Positions 9,233-21,759 of a stretch of DNA of 25,009 nt are shown one piece after another. Position numbers and translations under genes: made by a program. The stretch comes from Smittium mucronatum (Eukaryota; Kickxellomycota; Harpellomycetes; Harpellales; Legeriomycetaceae), in assembly GCA_001953115.1 (NCBI GenBank), contig LSSL01004111.1, forward strand, positions 1 to 25,009. The letters are read 5' to 3'. The notes beneath the pieces are model-generated. The model saw only the letters and a program-made list of their open reading frames with translations, searched no databases and was not told the origin of the DNA. Every line of letters starts with the position of its first letter. The stretch's first letter is position 1.

Positions 9233-12200
9233 GATGCGTGATCACACAATGTTAATAGTATATTATGTAATATTAAAACGAAAATTTTATGCGTATTTCA
9301 ATTGTTTATTTCCGTAATATGCACAAATGCATGCACCATTGATTTTTATTTTTTTTATAATATATAACAATAAAAAATTCATATTTAAATTAATCAACTG
9401 CTAATAATCCGCTATTAAACCTATATAATTTAGATCTCAACTTTTTTTTGCTTTAAATATTAGCAATGTTCAATAGCCTTTTCAGAACTTTTGATAAAAA
9501 AACAATTGCATCTGGGATATGATATGTATGAAAATTATCTTTTAAGCTATAAAAAATTTCAAATTTTTTAAATTCCAACATAATAAAAAATCTTATATTT
9601 TATAAATAGTAATATTGGCTCTGAGAACATATATCTGAAACATTCCCAAAATCTTAACTATTAATCGTTAATAAAAAATTAAATTATTCGAGAAATTTGC
9701 AAAAAAAATTAAAATTAAAACTTTATCAAACCCTAAATATGGCTAGAAATTTATCATGTGAAAAACTATTCAATTACATTCAAAATTGTGCAGCTTATTA
9801 CAAAAATAAAAAAATTATTAATCGAGGGTTTCGATTTAAACCGAAATATTTAACCAACAATTTTTATCGTTTACATTAATTGTAAATAATGAAGAATAAA
9901 CTCTTTGTCACAATTATATATTATATTTATATTTCCTCCATCAATTTTAGAGCTATTTATTTAGTATATCTACTGCTTAATTTTTTCGGTATTATGTGTC
10001 AACAATTGTAATAAAAAATTCTTATGAAGCGTGTCATAGAATTAGAATAGAAAAAATATCAGCATTTAAACATTTGATGTTTAAAAAAAACAACTTTTAT
10101 TGAAATATTAAACTCTTACATAAATAAATTCCATTCAGAACTAATTATATAATACAAGTTATCTCATCCCCTCAATGTTATTAATTTTAATTCAGGCACA
10201 ACTTCAAAAGTATAGAAACATATGCCTTTATTTAATACTTTAATTTTGGAGTCTTTTTAGTTTAAATGAAGTGGCTTCGCTTTCTTAAAAAACCACCATA
10301 ATGCATATTGATTTGCAAAAAATTAAAAAAAACCACTACACTACTAAATTAATGGCTAAATCAAATAATAGATATTAAAACTTCCAAAAAAATAATATGA
10401 AAAAAAGACCCAGTATTGAAATCACTTTCGATGTAGGAAAAATATACAAATTTTATTAGAATTTTTTCTTATACTACAATCTTTTTATATATTGTATCAG
10501 AATATTATTTTAATCGCTTAGATATAAATATCTAAAACTGAGACAACAGTAATGTGATTGCTTTATCTTGATAAAATGATATTTATGGACAACAGCTTAA
10601 TAAAATTTAATTTAATTTAATTAATTTTATAGCTAGGGTATTGTATGAAGAGAATCCATAATTACCGATCTATAATTTTTTTTATCAATCATTAATATAA
10701 AAAAGCACTAAAATTATGGAGGGGAACTTGGATCACAAATAAATGTGATATTTTTTTATTAAATATGGATCAATATTAAAAGAAAATTCTTGTTTAGTCA
10801 TCAATGTCTGCAGCTTATAACTCTATTAAATTATTCAACACTATTAAAAAATAGAATAATCATTCATAGGATAATATAATATTTTTTTAGCTTGAAGTCA
10901 CTCAGTTAATATAATTTCCAATTATTTATTATTAATGTATATTTTTATTAATTGAAATTTTCCTGGTATCTTTTTTGTATCGGTTTTCTAAATTTGTATC
11001 AATTTATAAACCTTAAACCAATTCACAGTGGATAAGAAGCAGCTAGAGCGGCGGGGAGGGGGGGGTGTAGGATGAGATATTTTTTTCATTTTTTCATCTT
11101 TTCAAACTTTTTTAAATAAACACTCCGAGCTAAAAGATAAAAATAAAAATAATTGATTTATATAATTTTGTATTTAATCGGATTTTTTTGGATTTTTTTA
11201 AAAGTAAATCCCAAAAATACATATATTTTTTATCCTATTAGCATCAAATTCGGTCATTAAAAGTAAATATGAAATATTCAATCTATCGTAAAATGAAATA
11301 CCTATTACATATATATATATAAATTATTTTCCAAAAAAAAAAAATCATGATTTGCATACTAATTTTTCATTCCTTACCACTAAATCCTTTCTTCATAAAA
11401 TAAATAAAACAAAAAAAGAAAATTTAGATTATATATTTTTTAAAATATATATTAATAAATGGATGAATCATAAGCTTACTGATTACCACCAATGAGTTTA
11501 AGAAAAAAAGAATAGTAAAAATAATCTATGGGTTTAGACACTATCAAGAAAAAATAAAATGAATTTTATTAATATAAAAAAAGATCTCTTAAATCAAAAT
11601 TTTATAAAAAAATTTAAATTTCTGTATACCAATTACACTAATATTCAATAAATTTATTTTTTCATAATTAAGAGCTCACACCTGGAATTTTATAACCTCT
11701 TTATTGATTTTTTTTATATTTATCTTTTGAAAAATATGAAACTTAATTAATAATAATTATAAATTTATAATTTTTCAAAGGCACACAGAAAATGAATAAA
11801 ATAATTGAATAACTGAATGAATAATATATTTTTATTATTTAATGTATTATTTTTATGTACTTATTTAAAAATTTGGGTCTTACCACTATATGGAAAACTA
11901 TAGATTCACTAATAAAACATGTACCGGCAACTTTCGATAAAATAATGAAAAAAGTCGGAAAAAAAACTTATCTTTTTCAAATAACATCAATATTTTTCAT
12001 ACATTACACCTTTTTCTTATTTAGTGCTACTTTAATAAAAATATTTACTGAATTCCAAAAAAAATCAATAAAATCAAACCCCTTTTAACATATTCTTTTT
12101 TTTTCCACCTTATTTCAAAAGCGCATTTAAATTCTTAAGGAAAATAAAATCGAATAAGAATATTTATTTTGGACAAAATGATGTTTATAAAAAGAATATA

Positions 12201-15200
12201 AAGCCGAATAAGAGTTAATCAAGCATCATATTTTTATAATTATGTGTTTTTATAATTTATAAATTAATTAAAGGTCGCAAGTGTTTCAAGAGCAAGAAAA
12301 AACTATCAAATGTTATTGATATATTTTTTTTGAAGTAAAATTCAGAATATAATAAATTTATTAGTACGTTATAATAATAAATTTAAAAAATTGATTTTTA
12401 AAATTTTATTTACTCTAGAAAAAAGTAATCGTAGCATGCTATCATTGCCGTAAAAAAAAGTTTAAATAATGCCATGAATGAAATTAAAACGGATACTTTG
12501 AAGATTTAAAATTTAAAAAATATTTTTTACAAGTTTGAAAGTATTTCAAATAAATAAGTGAACTATTTTTTTCGCAGTTATTTTTAAAAAATATATATTT
12601 GGACTCATATTAATTATTAAATTAAAAAAAAAAAAAATTATGGAATAGTGATTAAACAGATAATATAAATACACATCCATATATTTCGACAAAATAGTTA
12701 TTTAATAAATTGATCTTTATTAATTCAATATGTGACGAAAAAAAACAAAATCAGAATAAAAAAATTGATTTTTAAATTATAATGATATAATAATTCAAAA
12801 ATTTGCGATTTTTTTTATGGATTTTAAAAAAATAAAAGATTAATGTTGTCGCAATTTATGATTTTACTTGCACATTTTTTATATATTATATAGTGCAAGA
12901 TTGTTATTTTTGGCTTATGGGAAGTTTCGGAAAATTGATTCGAACTAAAAAAAAACTATTATTGTAAACGTTAAGAATATTAAGAAATATCTTCCAGCTT
13001 TTTTTTTTCTCTAAATTTTTATTTAAAAATACAAAAAAAGTCTAATTTTTTTTAAATCGATCAAGTTAAATTAACTATTTTCAGAAAAAATTATTTTTCA
13101 ATAAAAAAAAGAGCTTATAATCTAGGTAAAAAATATTTCAATAAAATTAATAATAAATATAAATATAAAAATATCTTTCGAGATAATATTTTTATAATAA
13201 ATATTTAAAGATTCAAAAGCTATTCACTTATTAATATTTTCAAAAAACCTGAAATTATAATAAAAATAGTGAATAATATTGATTAAAATGCCAGCATTTT
13301 AGATATTTATTTGAAAAAGAATAATGCCATAACGATAATTGATATTTTAGTAAAGCTATCTCTCTTTAGTTGACGTTATTATCCTTAAAATTAAATCAAA
13401 TCAAATCATTCTTCGTTACATAATTTAAAATCTAGTCTCCTCAATATAAAAATATTTCACAATCCCCTGTTTTGTGGGATATATATTTTGCTATTTTAAT
13501 TATTTTAATTCATTTAGCCATTTTTTGAAATTTTTAGGAAGAATAATTTTGAATCTAAATGAGTGAGAAATTTTTTACATTATCATATAGATTTTATGTT
13601 CATTTTTAGATAAAATTTATGTAACTGATTATAGTGTGTTCATTACACAAAAAATAAAAAAATAAAAGTTTTTTTTTCAACATTATTTAATGGCCTAATT
13701 AAAATTTTACTAAATTAAACCTATTTTTCAAGTATGAAACATGACTCATAACCCTTTGGGATAAAAATAGAAACCACCGTTAGTTCAATTATGATCAGAC
13801 TAAACCGCTCCTATTTCGCATAAACGAAACATAACTCAGATCCCGTAGATATATAATAAGAGAGACAGCATCCCAATCTTGGGAAGTTAAGCTTTTCAAA
13901 TTTAGTTTTTATTTATTCCTTTCTTTATTCGATATACCCATTCTCTTATAGTGAACCCGATCCTCACACTTAATACATAATATCATTTCAAACACCCTTT
14001 TTCAGTACATTTGCCTCGTAGATTTTCATTTTTCATTTTGTTTTTTAATATGAATTACTACTCATTTATAATTTATAAAATAGCTATATTAACCGATTTA
14101 TGTTCAGCTTTTTGATTTAAATATTAACACAAAATGCTAAAAAGAGTGCAATGTATAAAATATGATTTTTTTTTAATAAAATGTTTTATTTAATCTGGTT
14201 TTATGTTATATATCACTCATAAATTACTTAAAATATGAGGATAAAAAGCAATAATAAAAAGAATATTACAAGTTTTATACGCTTTATAATATATATTAAG
14301 CTATAAGAATAACATTTTAGAACCAAAATATATAATGCGATAATACCAACAGAAATTCCAATTTTTTTCTTCTATTTATCAAATTAATGCATGCTCAATA
14401 ATAATAAATTGATTATTTATTTATTTTCAAAAAATGGCGAAAACAGTTAGAATACACTTATTTCTTTAGAAAAATGAGTAGTATAATTTGTTGTGAATTT
14501 TTTTAAAGCACTGATAATTTATTTCAGAGAAATATTTTCTTTAATATCAATAGTTATGTGCTTAGATGAAAAATGTAAATAATTGTATCAATTTTTTTTC
14601 ATTTGAGCATATTTGGATAATATAAATGTGGTATATTTGTATAAAATTTGTATTATAGGAATTATTTGTTTAGAAAATGGAAATTACCAGAAAAAATCAT
14701 ATAGATACGTATCTAAAGAATTGATTTTTGCTCTAAACCTTTTTTTTGACATTTATATAAATTATCGTGTAGCGGTCAATAGCCTCTCGCTCTCTAAGAT
14801 TGTTATTTATTATTTAAGATTAAAATTTAATGATAAAAGTAAATATTTCATTATTAATAAAAAAATCTCTAACTTTTACATGCTCTACACAAATAATACT
14901 TTACAATTTATTAGTTAGAATTTTAGGTATTGATAAAGACTTAAAAAATTGATAGAAAGGCACATGTGCTTTGTAAAAATATTAAATACACTTTATAATA
15001 CAAGATTTTTTAAATTTATTTTGTCTTTGGTGATAAACAACTATTAATTATACCTATTGATATAAAATTTTAGAATTTTTTTTAAAAAGTTAAGATGAAA
15101 AACTAATATATATTATAAACCACCATAAAAATGATGATTATTTATTTTCGAGTCAAGAAGTTATATTAATTAAAATGTTTTTAAATATAATAAGACTAAA

Positions 15201-15700
15201 ATTGGAAAACTATCCACCGTGTTTCTAATTTTTTAAACTACTCTTATTTACGATTAGTAAATGATATTTATATCACAAAATTTTTTAATAAAATGAAAAT
15301 TCTGTTTTTTTGTGGGCTTAGTTAAAGATAATTTATTTCAAAAAATTTATATTATTAGGACGTAATCAAATATAAAAATCAAAACACCTAGAAAGATGTA
15401 TTAATTCAAGTCTATACATATAATTAAATATTTATGCCCCAAAATCTTGATACATTTTTTTTAAACAAAATCGGATATTCAATAATTATATCAATAAAAA
15501 ATTGTAGATTTACAAGATAATATACATTTTTTAGCAAGTAATTATCATAATCAAAACGTTATCACTAAGTTTCGAATTTGACTGATTAAAAAGTTAAAGG
15601 AAAAATAATATATATTTTGTGATAGGCTTTAAATTTAAAGGAGACTTAGATATTTTCCGAAATAAAGAATGCAAAAAAAATTCAATTCTCTGTATAAACC
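9233..15700. other. Extremely A/T-rich gene desert
   Basis: About 6.5 kb with long poly-A/T runs and short A/T repeats, for example a TTTAA repeat near 10605-10625. By eye it is clearly more A/T-rich than the flanks. Open frames here (for example 9697-9879, 11855-12088, 14613-14918) are rich in Lys, Asn, Ile, Phe and Tyr, mostly lack ATG starts, and show no motif. The exceptions to the base bias are a G-rich patch at 11049-11071 and a short 5S-rRNA-like stretch at about 13846-13898. No further tRNA was found by looking for T-loop motifs. Confidence 0.6.
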
Positions 15701-16650
15701 ATACATCTATTAAAGGGTACTAATAGAGTTTATATTGGGATTCAGTACAAGTCTGTGGTAAAAAAATAAAATAATAACCACCACCAAACTGATGTTAAAG
15801 AGGGAGGATCAGATGAAAAGGGTATTTATTATAATGAATGGCCTTTATATACTAATCAAAGTCGATTTTCAGAGGGAAAAATATGTATAAAACGATCTTC
15901 CCAACCATTTCATACGATTGTGCATATTATTTTTCCGAACCTGGGATAATTAGATAAAGATTTTCAAATTTAAGTCTGGGTATTCTGAAATAGGTTTTTT
16001 TTATGCGATGGCATAGAAATATACAAATGAAAAAAAGTCACGATATTTTCTAAGCAATCCAATCGCATTGCCAATACCATAGCTCCACTTTAAAGGAATC
16101 AATTTATTTTTCTCAGACCTTTAACATAAGCGATAGTCAAGAGAAACAGAGAATAGCAAAAATTAATGCAGCTATTTTAAATTTTATATTCAGATTTAAA
16201 AAGTCTATAGAGATTCAATTCTTTTGAATCCAAGAATAAATTTTATTTTATTTTGAGAGTTTTTGTATATTTTTTAAGGGATCTGTTAATTGATCTAATC
16301 ATTTATTTCTGACGATTTCTATATTATTAGTAAAGAAGCTGCCATCATATTTTATTGGCTGGTTTTGTATATATAAAAGAAATAAATAGCCAAATTTAAC
16401 ATTTATTAGGAAATTGATTGGCCGTATACCTTTTTGAGCGATAATTAAAGGGATGTTTTTTTTTGTGTGTGAAAAGAAAATGATCTGAATCAGATTTATT
16501 TTCAAATTATTTTTTTGCATAGCTTAAAATAAAAAGATTAAAATAGTGATACGGATTTGCGATTTTGGATACACATTAGCATATAATTAACTGCAAATTA
16601 TGTTTTTATGGACCTTTATTGCAATTTATTATCAGTAGATCTTCTTTGAA
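15701..16650. other. Upstream flank of the RecQ gene
   Basis: Less A/T-biased than the desert to its left. It contains a 59-codon frame without ATG at 15770-15949 (+) and a 73-codon minus frame at 16299-16520. Neither has a family match. A perfect 7-bp inverted repeat, GATTCAA/TTGAATC, lies at 16212-16230. The RecQ promoter and leader should be near the right end, where an in-frame TAG at 16636-16638 precedes the start codon. Confidence 0.45.
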
Positions 16651-19378
16651 ATGGCTATGGATTCGAAAGACGCGGTGGAGGAGATAAAGATATTGGACGA
16701 AGAAATATCGACAATAGATAAAGAATTATCCCGACTTGAAAAAAGAAAGAAAAAACTATTAACTAAAAAAAGAAAGCTGGAAAATGTTATAAAAACCGAG
16801 GAGCATAAAGTCAATGAATTGCAGTTTGAGCAGGCAAAAATGCAATATGCAAAAGAAGATTTTGCCTGGAGTCAGGATTTAAGAGATTCAGCAAAGCATT
16901 ATTTTGGTGTTACCGAATGGAAGTATTCTCAACTTCAAGTAATGAATTCTCTTTTGGATGGAAGGGATGTTTTTACCATAATGCCAACAGGTAATCTTTT
17001 AAAAAACATATATTGCCAATACCCCGCACTATATTCTATATTTTTATGGCTCTAAATGTTTTAAAATCTTTTCGAAAAAAAAAAAAAAAAAAGGTGGAGG
17101 AAAGTCTCTTTGTTATCAACTAACAGCAGTAATTTCAAAGGGAATCACAGTAGTTATATCCCCTCTGCTATCCTTAATATACGACCAAATACTAGAACTG
17201 AAAAAGCATGGAATAGTGGCAAAAAGTATGACTTCGGAAAATTCAATTGAGGAAAATAATAGTATAACAAACGCTTTAAAAAATATGTGCCAGAACTCAA
17301 CCAAAACTTTTACACCGAACCCCAAAAGAAAAAAAAATCAAGTAGACAATGACACTGACGATGCAGATAATAATTCATTGAGTTCCAGCTACGATCCAGA
17401 TTCGAACTATATAAATACACCTTTTGAAGAGCGAGATATCAAGTTACTTTATCTTACACCAGAAAAATTAGTCAAAAGTAAACGTGTAGTTAATTTGTTG
17501 GAGAAGTTATATAATGTTGGGCTTATAAATCAATTTGTGATTGATGAATGCCATTGCTGTTCAGAGCTTGGTCATGACTTTAGGCCAGACTACAAGGTAA
17601 TTTTTGTTCTTTCATTGTAAAATATACTTATTTGTAAAATTCGCAAAAAAAAAGCTTTTCATTTCTAGCAACTAGTTTTTCTTATTATTAAAATTCCATC
17701 GACATATAATGATTTATACCCTTTATTAATTTTAAAATTTTTTTTTTTCTGAAAAAAATAGAGATTGGGACTAATAAGGGTATTTGGCTGCCTCAGTTAC
17801 ATCTAAAAATTTTGTTTTTGTTTTTTTTTTTTGTTGCGATTTTGCATGAATTCAAAGATATTTAATCAAGATTTAACTGAAACTATGTGTATTTCTGAAC
17901 TAACTAGTGATATTTGCAATTAGATGATATTCAGAAAAACACCAATCGTTGCTCTTACTGCGACTTGCACTAATGTTGTTAGGGATTCAGTTATATCAAT
18001 ACTGGGACTTTTTCCACCAAACGAAAAGGGTGGAGTGTTGGTCTACGTTTCGCCGCTATGGCGCAGCAACTTGGTATACTCGATAATGGAAAAGACGGAT
18101 TCGTTTGATATGCAGATGCAAGATATAGGCAAATGGATCCTTGAAAAGTATCCGAATGATCGGGGAATAATATACTGCCGAACCAAAAAAGAAACCATTG
18201 AAGTCGCTGAATCGATATATTCCAAGACAGACAAACGGGTTATTACTGGAATATACTATTCTGATGTTGGAGAGGTAACTGGTGTTTACCCCCCCCCCTT
18301 CCTTTCATTGACGCACAAATTCCCTTGTTTTTAAAAAAAAATAGGAAAAAAACCAGGTACATGATCATTGGCGAGATGGAAGTCTTAAAGTGATAGTGGC
18401 AACAACGGCGTTTGGGATGGGAATCCACCAGCCGGAGGTACGGTTCGTGATCCACTATACTCCGTCGCAGTCGCCAGAAGCGTACTACCAAGAGTCGGGG
18501 AGAGCAGGCCGAGACGGGAAGCGGGCGGAATGCGTGCTTTACTACAAACCCCACGACGCATCTAAACTAACGACGTGGGCAGTTGGCAGTGGAGTCAAAG
18601 AGCAAGTTGCAAAGGCGTGGATGATGGTTAGGTACTGCGAGCAAATCGATACGTGCCGGAAAGTATGGATGGAATCATACTTTTTCAGCAACGCATCTGT
18701 GTTTGAAGGTAATGAGTGGGCAGACTCGTCTCTTTTTTCTTCCCCACGCAAATTAAAAATATTTTACAATTAGACGATTCGGATCAGGTATGTAATGTAT
18801 GTGATAATTGTGCCAGAAAGGCGGGTAATGGACTTTGCGAAACACTGGACGTTTCGGTTGAGGTCCTCACAATTGTTAATTTACTGGATAGTCTCAAAGC
18901 AAACAATGCAACGATGACGTTCCTCCAATTGCTAGAATGCTGGTCGGGACTGAACCTCAAGAAAACGCCATGGGTCAAAATGCTGGTTGAATTAAATTTG
19001 GTTCAAATTCCAGCTAATTCCAATTTGACTAAAAATGTAACCATTCATAATCCCAATTGCTTTGCATCCCTTTAAAATGATGGTTTATTTACTCTTTTGC
19101 CATAAAAATCTTAGACTCGAGCAAAGATTATAAATTTCCTGTTGCTGGAAGGGTATATTGAGGAGACGTACCACTCAACATCTTATTCGGTTATTGGCAG
19201 GCTTAGAGTATCAAAAAACGGCCAGAAGCTAGTATCACACACTTTGGATGAAATCGAAGGGTATATAGATCAGCAAAGGCTGTATATGCCCATATTAATC
19301 AAAAACGATGAAAACCCAAAAAAGACTTTAAACAGAAAAAACAAGCCAAAGATTATCGACTCTGAAAGCGATTGTTAA
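16651..19378 (+). CDS. RECQL: ATP-dependent DNA helicase, RecQ family, RECQL1 type
   Basis: Seven exons: 16651-16990, 17094-17596, 17762-17779, 17924-18274, 18345-18708, 18774-19036, 19115-19378, giving 700 residues. It unwinds DNA 3' to 5' in repair and replication-fork restart. The N-terminal Lys/Glu coiled coil (about 5-60) and FAWSQDL match human RECQ1. Motif I is [12 protein letters not shown] (Walker A K117 S118), Ia SPLLSL, II DECH at 264-267, [40 protein letters not shown] at 451-462. Zinc cysteines are C508, C532, C535 and C538. The RQC wing keeps the hairpin tyrosine (Y637). There is no HRDC domain, as in RECQ1. Odd points: SELGHDF replaces the usual SQWGHDF, so the loop tryptophan is Leu272; GID is GIH432; an insertion of about 40 residues before LLYLTPEKL holds PKRKK (possible nuclear signal) and an Asp-rich run. 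Exon 3 is only 18 nt. The start is the first ATG after an in-frame TAG. Confidence 0.95.
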
Positions 19379-19546
19379 TTCAGTGTTTTTTTAAAATTTT
19401 TTTTTTTTTAAAAAAGTTCGATACAAAAGTTGTGAACTGGCAGTATGTCACAAAAATAAACATTTTGAAAGATAAAAGACTAATTTTGTGAATAATGTAA
19501 TGATATGAACTAGATGATTCAGAGAGGGAAAGAAGTATATTGTGGA
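19379..19546. other. Convergent 3' spacer
   Basis: 168 bases between the stop codons of the RecQ gene (+) and the DUF4272-like gene (-). It holds a T-rich/A-rich self-complementary stretch near 19389-19416 and an AATAAA at about 19455, a possible polyadenylation signal for the RecQ transcript. Confidence 0.4.
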
Positions 19547-20945
19547 TTATTCAGGGCTCCAGAGAACATTTAGGGGGTTAATTGAACCAATATTAGCCAT
19601 CTTCTTGGGATCCCAAGCGTCTAATTTGCCAGTGGCCCAAGCGAAAGCCATTAGACGAGCTTCAGCAATATCCATAAGGGCATCATGATCCTTTTTTTCA
19701 AGTTTTTCGTAGGGGATAGGAATTTCAACTCTAGAATTTGAATTTCCATTTGAACTATTCTGGCTAGACTGGGGAGATTCAACGTCAGTTTCGACAATAA
19801 CAGCAAAGTCAGAATCGATTTTTTGGTCAAGCAGGCCAAGTTCAATGGCTCTTTTTGTAGCGGCTTCTAAAATAGCTTGAGAATCTTTGATACTTCTTCT
19901 TAAAGAATGAGGTATTCTCTTGTTTTCCAATTGCTGTTGAACGACATCATCATTTTGGCTATCTAAATTGGAACTAGAGCTAGAGTCAGGAGTAGTATTT
20001 GAACCAGACTTGGCCAGCTGATCTTTTAAATCGATTAAAACTTGCATTCGGGAACGCCAATACCAAATTTCAGCGAGATCGATTTCTCGCTTGAGGATAG
20101 AGTTTTTTATAGAGAAAACGCCCTGAGTTGACATGAAGGAGTTGATGAAGGAATCAATGGTGTTTGGATCACCAGGGAGAATTCCAGTGCTTTGGAAGAG
20201 TTTAACTCTGTCGAAACTGGAAAAGTATTGGGGAACTTCGTTTCTTCGACCAAGCAACCAAGATAAAATTCCTAGAAGGTTTAGGTAAAAAGTATTTTTT
20301 TATAAATACAAATTTGGACAGAGTAAAATAGGTCAAATAAACAAAAATAAAGATTAGGCAAAAAATAGAAAAGGTTAAATACCCAAGGACTCCCAGTATT
20401 TTCCGTATTGAAAATCCTCATATTCCCAAGTTCCCTGATCTTTTTTCAACATGTTCATTTCCTGGCATGTATAAACAAGAGAATGGAAGATAGATATACG
20501 ATAATAAGAGGTAGAGTAAAAGTAATACCTTTTCGGTTAGGCTATCGACCAGACCGCCATTTAAAGCGGTTTCGGTAATGGCATTGACGGCTTTGGCCCT
20601 TCTCTCATCTAATATATATATATATATACGAGTGTGGATGAAACAGAGTTATTTGATAAATGAAGAAGAGTTGAATAAAGAGTGAGAAAAAAGAAAGTTA
20701 CCATTTTCGGGATCAGAACCTTTAGCCTGCTCCATCTTGGTAGCCATTTCCATTCCCCATCGAGATAAAACGAGTTGGAGACTTGCGGCTCTTAAAGCGA
20801 TTTCGAAACCAGGTCTCAAATTGAAACTGTCATCGGAATAAAAACGGCTGGTACTGCGAATAGGAAAGAATGTGAGGAATGACTTTACGGGTAAACCCCG
20901 GGCTAGACACCGAGAACGCAGCAACAAGGTATTGAAGCTCAACAT
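19547..20945 (-). CDS. Probable mitochondrial DUF4272-like protein
   Basis: Four exons: 20945-20702, 20608-20529, 20461-20383, 20271-19547, giving 375 residues. All joins are GT/AG with matching phase; introns are 67-111 nt. The first 40 residues are rich in Arg, Ser and Leu with no acidic residue (MLSFNTLLLRSRCLARG...), which fits a mitochondrial targeting peptide. The rest resembles the layout I know for DUF4272: an ERRAKAVNAI helix, KYWESLGILSWLLG (like the family's W.yEaL..LLWALG), DLAEIWYWRSRMQV around 199-211 and EARLMAFAWATGKLDAWD at 338-355 (like ERhyAL.WL.g..dWD). Two Ser/Asn/Gln-rich inserts (about 223-251 and 298-314) interrupt the domain. The function of DUF4272 is unknown. The family call is from pattern memory; the gene structure itself is well supported. 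It converges on the RecQ gene and diverges from the BSD gene. Intron 1 carries an (AT)n run. Confidence 0.8.
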
Positions 20946-21723
20946 TACAAAAAATAGGAAATTAAAGTGACACTATTTGAAATCTAATTGTAAAAATATA
21001 AAATAAAAAAAGGAGTACATTTGTTATTGAACGAAAACTGGATTGTATTAATGTATAATTTCTTGCGGTTTTAAATCTTTTTTTTATTTTTCTCTTGCTT
21101 TCGTTTCAACAAATGGTTTGCTATCCACTGAATACCAAAAGAATGGGTTTCATCAACAAAGAATAGGCCTGTGGTTTAAACCATCAGTTTCTTTCTCCTT
21201 CTACGGCCTGAATTTCCATAAAAAAGAACAAAATGCCATCTATTTTCTAATCAATAACAGGGCTTTATATTATTCCTCCATTGATCATTGGTAGTATTCT
21301 GCCATTCACCAGATGCATATAGTACAAATGGACGAATGGATAGATAGGGATACTTATGGACCCCGAACTCATCTGCAATTGGGGGGATGTTCCAGCTATA
21401 GGGACAAGATCATTTTCTGGACCCGATTCGTTTACAGAAAAAGTCGTAAAAAAGCAGTCTAATAAATAGTACCCAATAGAAAACCACTAAGCACCCACCC
21501 ATCCCACTTTGGATTTCGAGCGGAAACCACTCCATCTGAGCTTTGGGAAAATATATTATCAGGGACGATTTTATACATTGAAATTGAAAACATACTATAG
21601 TTTCTTGTTTGGATAATGGCAAGTTTTTATCATACATGTATATGTATTGACAGTAGAGGTTGCAGATAAGGTGGATCATTAAAGTTGCAGAAACAAACGT
21701 ACTCTCTAGACGGAGGTATGGAT

Positions 21724-21759
21724 ACTCTCCCCCTCTCCCTCTCTCTCTCTCTCTCTTTT
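21724..21759. repeat. CT-rich microsatellite
   Basis: A pyrimidine-only tract ending in about eight CT units. It is followed by TTTTGTGAAATTTCAG, so it also looks like the polypyrimidine tract of a splice acceptor, with a possible GTATGG donor about 60 nt upstream. Whether this is a real intron of a leader exon or an unrecognised gene is not clear. Confidence 0.75.

Noticed and set aside
9697..9879. 60-codon plus frame
   Set aside because: Lys/Asn/Tyr-rich frame from A/T-rich DNA with no ATG at its start.
11855..12088. 77-codon frame in the desert
   Set aside because: Composition matches the local base bias; no motif or splice context.
16299..16520. 73-codon minus frame
   Set aside because: Low-complexity Ile/Lys/Asn content and no recognisable domain.
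21292..21318. 22-nt GT...AG mini-intron that would remove the TAG in the plus frame
   Set aside because: All confident introns here are 63 nt or longer, so such a short intron is not credible.
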